Assembly: GCA_938004025.1 (NCBI GenBank)
Contig: CALKXC010000299.1
Span: 1-7,209, forward strand
DNA: 7,209 bases
DNA from: an uncultured Leucothrix sp.
GTDB lineage: Bacteria > Pseudomonadota > Gammaproteobacteria > Thiotrichales > Thiotrichaceae
Reading direction: 5' to 3'
The notes under the pieces: model-generated
Told to the model about the DNA's origin: nothing
The model's database searches: none
The model's input: only the letters and a program-made list of their open reading frames with translations
In this document: piece after piece, positions 4,697 to 7,209 of the stretch
Numbering within the stretch: position 1 is the first letter of the stretch
How the letters are laid out: each line of letters starts with the position of its first letter
Made by a program: the position numbers and the translations under genes

Positions 4697-6336
4697 ATAG
4701 CATCTCTTAGTTCAACTCGGCGTATCTTGCCTGAGATAGTCTTAGGCAAGGACTCGACAAAGTGAATTTCGCGTGGGTATTTAAACGGCGCGCTTTGCTT
4801 TTTACAAAAGTCTTGTATCTCTTTTACCAGATCATCACTACCTTTAAGGCCAGCATCCAGCACCACAAACGCACAAACAATTTCCCCACGAACCTCATCA
4901 GGCTTAGCCACTACTGCACTTTCTACCACTGCGTCATGTTCGATTAGCGTGCTCTCTACTTCAAACGGACTTATGCGATAACCTGCAGAAGTAATTAAGT
5001 CGTCTGCTCGCCCAATAAACCAGAGATAACCATCTTCATCGCGTGTTGCAGTATCACCGGTGTAATACCAACCATGTTTGAAAGCGCGTTTATCTAATTC
5101 CTGATCTGCTCCTGTGAAATAGCCATGAAAGAGGCCCGGCGGCCATTTTTCAGTGATTCGAACGGCAATATGACCAATTTCATCATTCGCTAAACGATTG
5201 CCATCATCATCAATGACATCGACATCAAACCCAGGCACTGGCTTACCCATTGAACCGAATCGTACGGGCACATCGGGGAAGTTCGCAACTATGTTGACGG
5301 TTTCAGTTTGCCCATACCCATCAGCGATTATCGTTCCTGTATGTTTTTCCCAATTGCGAATCGCTTCTGGGTTAAGGGGCTCTCCCGCCCCAAAAGAACG
5401 TCGCAGCCCCCCTAGCTCATAAGCTGACAAATCCATATTGGCAAACAGTCGATAAACCGTCGGTGGCGCGCAGAAAGTAGTGACTCCTAGCTGCTTTATT
5501 AAACGTAGATGTAGATGGGCGTCGAACGCGCCACGCCCGTCATAAAGCACAAATGCAGTACCGAGTAGGAACTGTGGGAATAACATTCCCCACGCCGCTT
5601 TTGACCAACCTGTGTCTGTTAACGTCCAATGTAAATCGGTTGGTTGAAGGTCCATCCAAAACAATCCTGTAGCAACTTGAGCCAAGCCATATCCATAGCT
5701 CCTAGGGACGAGCTTTGGCATTGAGGTTGTGCCAGAGGTGAAGTACGCCATCATGATGTCTTCGGCGTCATTTCTAGGTCGTGCGTCGCGATCAAAGTCG
5801 TCACTTGCACTCGCACAAAGCTCATCTAAAGAAAGCCAACCTTCACGGGCTTTACCTACTACGATAAACGTCGTCAGAGTCGGACAACTTTCTCTGACTT
5901 CATCAATTAACGCGCAGTGCTCTTCACCAACGATAACGGCTTTGGCTGAGGAATTTTGTACTCGATAAGCAATGTCTTTACCCGTTAACAAACTGGTGCC
6001 AGGCATCGAAACCACCCCCAATTTCATACAGGCAAACATAACGGTATACCAAGCGGGCACTCTCGGGATAACGACTGCGGCAAAGTCTCCAGCACTTAAC
6101 CCCAAGGATTCCAAGGCATTGGCAAATTGATTAGAAGATTGCGTTAGCCATTGATAACTAATGGGATTTACCTCATTACCATCCCCCGAAACAGCGACGA
6201 TGGCCGTTTGATCCGGTGAGGTGGCTGTATGAGCATCAATAACATCGAAAGCAAAGTTAAATTGTTCAGGTACTTCTAAGGAGTAATGCTCCCTCGCGTG
6301 CTCGTAATCTCTGCGAACTTCTGAAAAATCTAACAT
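4693..6336 (-). CDS. AMP-forming acyl-CoA synthetase (ACSM/medium-chain type)
   Basis: This 547-residue member of the ANL adenylating superfamily activates a carboxylic acid with ATP and transfers it to coenzyme A in the cytosol. Motifs in order: phosphate loop TSGTTSMPK (200-208), the ACSM-like stretch TDTGWSKAAWG (240-250), aPPT region CAPPTVYR (289-296), GAGEPLNPE (316-324), YGQTE (341-345), YTGD with D428, the hinge-region GRADDLITSAGYRI (442-455), and catalytic lysine K537 in PKTISGKIRR. All key residues are present and the length is normal. The overall pattern is closest to medium-chain/xenobiotic acyl-CoA synthetases, but an aromatic, short-chain or branched acid is equally possible. 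AAGGAG (complement of 6342-6347) lies 5 nt before the ATG, so the start is secure. The gene is monocistronic here: divergent from the CNNM gene and overlapping the MBL gene tail-to-tail by 4 nt. Confidence 0.93.
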   Translation of the reverse strand: MLDFSEVRRDYEHAREHYSLEVPEQFNFAFDVIDAHTATSPDQTAIVAVSGDGNEVNPISYQWLTQSSNQFANALESLGLSAGDFAAVVIPRVPAWYTVMFACMKLGVVSMPGTSLLTGKDIAYRVQNSSAKAVIVGEEHCALIDEVRESCPTLTTFIVVGKAREGWLSLDELCASASDDFDRDARPRNDAEDIMMAYFTSGTTSMPKLVPRSYGYGLAQVATGLFWMDLQPTDLHWTLTDTGWSKAAWGMLFPQFLLGTAFVLYDGRGAFDAHLHLRLIKQLGVTTFCAPPTVYRLFANMDLSAYELGGLRRSFGAGEPLNPEAIRNWEKHTGTIIADGYGQTETVNIVANFPDVPVRFGSMGKPVPGFDVDVIDDDGNRLANDEIGHIAVRITEKWPPGLFHGYFTGADQELDKRAFKHGWYYTGDTATRDEDGYLWFIGRADDLITSAGYRISPFEVESTLIEHDAVVESAVVAKPDEVRGEIVCAFVVLDAGLKGSDDLVKEIQDFCKKQSAPFKYPREIHFVESLPKTISGKIRRVELRDAI

Positions 6337-6493
6337 ATCCTCTCCTTGTTTTTGTAACCTTTGCTCAAATTACTGAAGCCTAAAACTAACTTTGATGCTA
6401 TCACTAAACTCTGAGTTTTCAGTCAAAACAACGGCTTTTCTGAGCTTGTAAACAGCTCATAGAGATTTTTCATCAGAATGCCGCGCTTTGGGT

Positions 6494-6499
6494 TAAAAT
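6494..6499 (+). promoter_or_regulatory. Possible -10 box for the CNNM gene
   Basis: TAAAAT matches 5 of 6 positions of the -10 consensus and lies inside GGGTTAAAATACCC (6491-6504 region), where GGGT and ACCC form a small inverted repeat. Transcription would start about 27 nt before the ATG. No good -35 box is found 16-18 bp upstream. The remaining 6337-6532 intergenic DNA shows no RNA gene or clear terminator. Confidence 0.25.
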
Positions 6500-6532
6500 A
6501 CCCGCCAACTAAAATAACTTGTGACCTAGTCC

Positions 6533-7209
6533 ATGTACTCTTTGCTAATTACATTTTTTCTTATCGCGCTGCTGTTTTCGTTCCTTTGCTCGCTTTGGGA
6601 GGCTGTTTTACTAAGCATCACTCCTTCTTACGCTCAAATAAAATTACAAGAAGGCACTTCAGTCGGTAAGCAGCTTCAAGTTTTCAAACAGAATATAGAT
6701 CAACCACTTGCGGCTATTTTAACGCTTAACACCATCGCGCATACCGTCGGAGCGTTGGGAGTGGGTGCTCAGGCTGCACAGATTTGGGCAGATTCTAACC
6801 CGATTATTACAGGGTTTGTTGTACCTGCGTTAATGACCATGGCCATTCTTATATTTTCAGAGCTGATTCCTAAGACATTAGGTGCCAATTATTGGAAGCC
6901 GCTTTGTAATTTCACTGTTAAGTCATTGGTATTACTGATTAAAGTACTCTACCCGCTCGTTTGGTTTAGCCAGCTCATCACCAAGAAACTTAAAAAGGAC
7001 AAAGGGCAAGCTGTATTTACTCGTTCTGACTTTTTAGCCATGACTGAATTGGGTCAGCAAGAAGGTGTCTTTGCGCAAACTGAGTCGCACCTTATTAATA
7101 ACCTGTTGCAGTTCAACTCAGTACAAGCAAGTGACGTGATGACACCACGCACAGTAGTCATCAAAGTAGAAGAATCTAAAACCATTGCTTCTTTTTACGA
7201 AGCGAATAA
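6533..7209 (+). CDS. CNNM transmembrane/CBS-domain protein (HlyC/CorC-related family), N-terminal part
   Basis: The reading frame starts at ATG 6533 and stays open for 225 codons to the window edge, so the gene is truncated at its 3' end. A CNNM (DUF21) membrane domain fills about residues 1-150: helices at 3-29, 58-84, 91-113 and 128-150, the signature LTLNTIAHTVGALGVG (64-79) and SELIPKTLG (109-117). A cytosolic linker follows with VFTRSDFLAMTELGQQEGVF (161-180), ESHLINNLLQFNSVQASDVMTPR (about 184-206), then the beginning of the first CBS domain. Relatives are linked to magnesium/cobalt efflux or resistance; the name haemolysin is historical. An in-frame TAG lies 3 nt upstream of the ATG, so no earlier start exists. 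The Shine-Dalgarno is poor. Whether a C-terminal CorC_HlyC domain follows cannot be seen. Confidence 0.86.
   Translation, partial: MYSLLITFFLIALLFSFLCSLWEAVLLSITPSYAQIKLQEGTSVGKQLQVFKQNIDQPLAAILTLNTIAHTVGALGVGAQAAQIWADSNPIITGFVVPALMTMAILIFSELIPKTLGANYWKPLCNFTVKSLVLLIKVLYPLVWFSQLITKKLKKDKGQAVFTRSDFLAMTELGQQEGVFAQTESHLINNLLQFNSVQASDVMTPRTVVIKVEESKTIASFYEAN

Overview
The window looks like ordinary chromosome from a gammaproteobacterium, probably marine or aquatic. This rests on moderately AT-rich DNA, the protein set (an MdlB/MsbA-like ABC exporter, a GFA-family protein, an ACSM-type acyl-CoA ligase, a CNNM/CBS protein) and compact spacing. The genus cannot be fixed from the sequence alone. There is no rRNA, tRNA, CRISPR array, transposase or phage gene.

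Layout, left to right. (1) 1-145: the 3' end of an EamA/DMT-type transporter, coupled through an ATGA overlap to (2) 142-675, a membrane-anchored or secreted SNase-like nuclease. (3) 672-944, minus strand: a small unrecognised protein with one C-terminal membrane helix, whose stop overlaps the nuclease stop by 4 nt. (4) 945-1174: an intergenic region with AT-rich boxes spaced 20 bp apart and a cluster of AATGGC/GCCATT inverted repeats in front of (5) 1175-3007, a complete ABC half-transporter. (6) 3008-3132: a 98-bp near-perfect palindrome between convergent genes. (7) 3133-3549, minus strand: a GFA-type zinc protein with its own probable promoter. (8) 3550-3727: a divergent intergenic region with a second, imperfect palindrome. 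(9) 3728-4696: an exported metallo-beta-lactamase-fold hydrolase. (10) 4693-6336, minus strand: an AMP-forming acyl-CoA synthetase, again overlapping its convergent neighbour by 4 nt. (11) 6337-6532: a divergent intergenic region. (12) 6533 to the end: the N-terminal part of a CNNM transmembrane/CBS protein, cut by the window edge.

The genes do not form a visible single pathway. Only the EamA-nuclease pair is clearly an operon. The remaining neighbours are convergent or divergent and look like independent housekeeping or accessory functions: envelope export, small-molecule detoxification, carboxylate activation and ion transport. I do not see a new defence, mobile or biosynthetic system. The most unusual non-coding signals are the 98-bp palindrome at 3023-3120, the operator-like repeat cluster before the ABC exporter, and the two 4-nt convergent stop overlaps.
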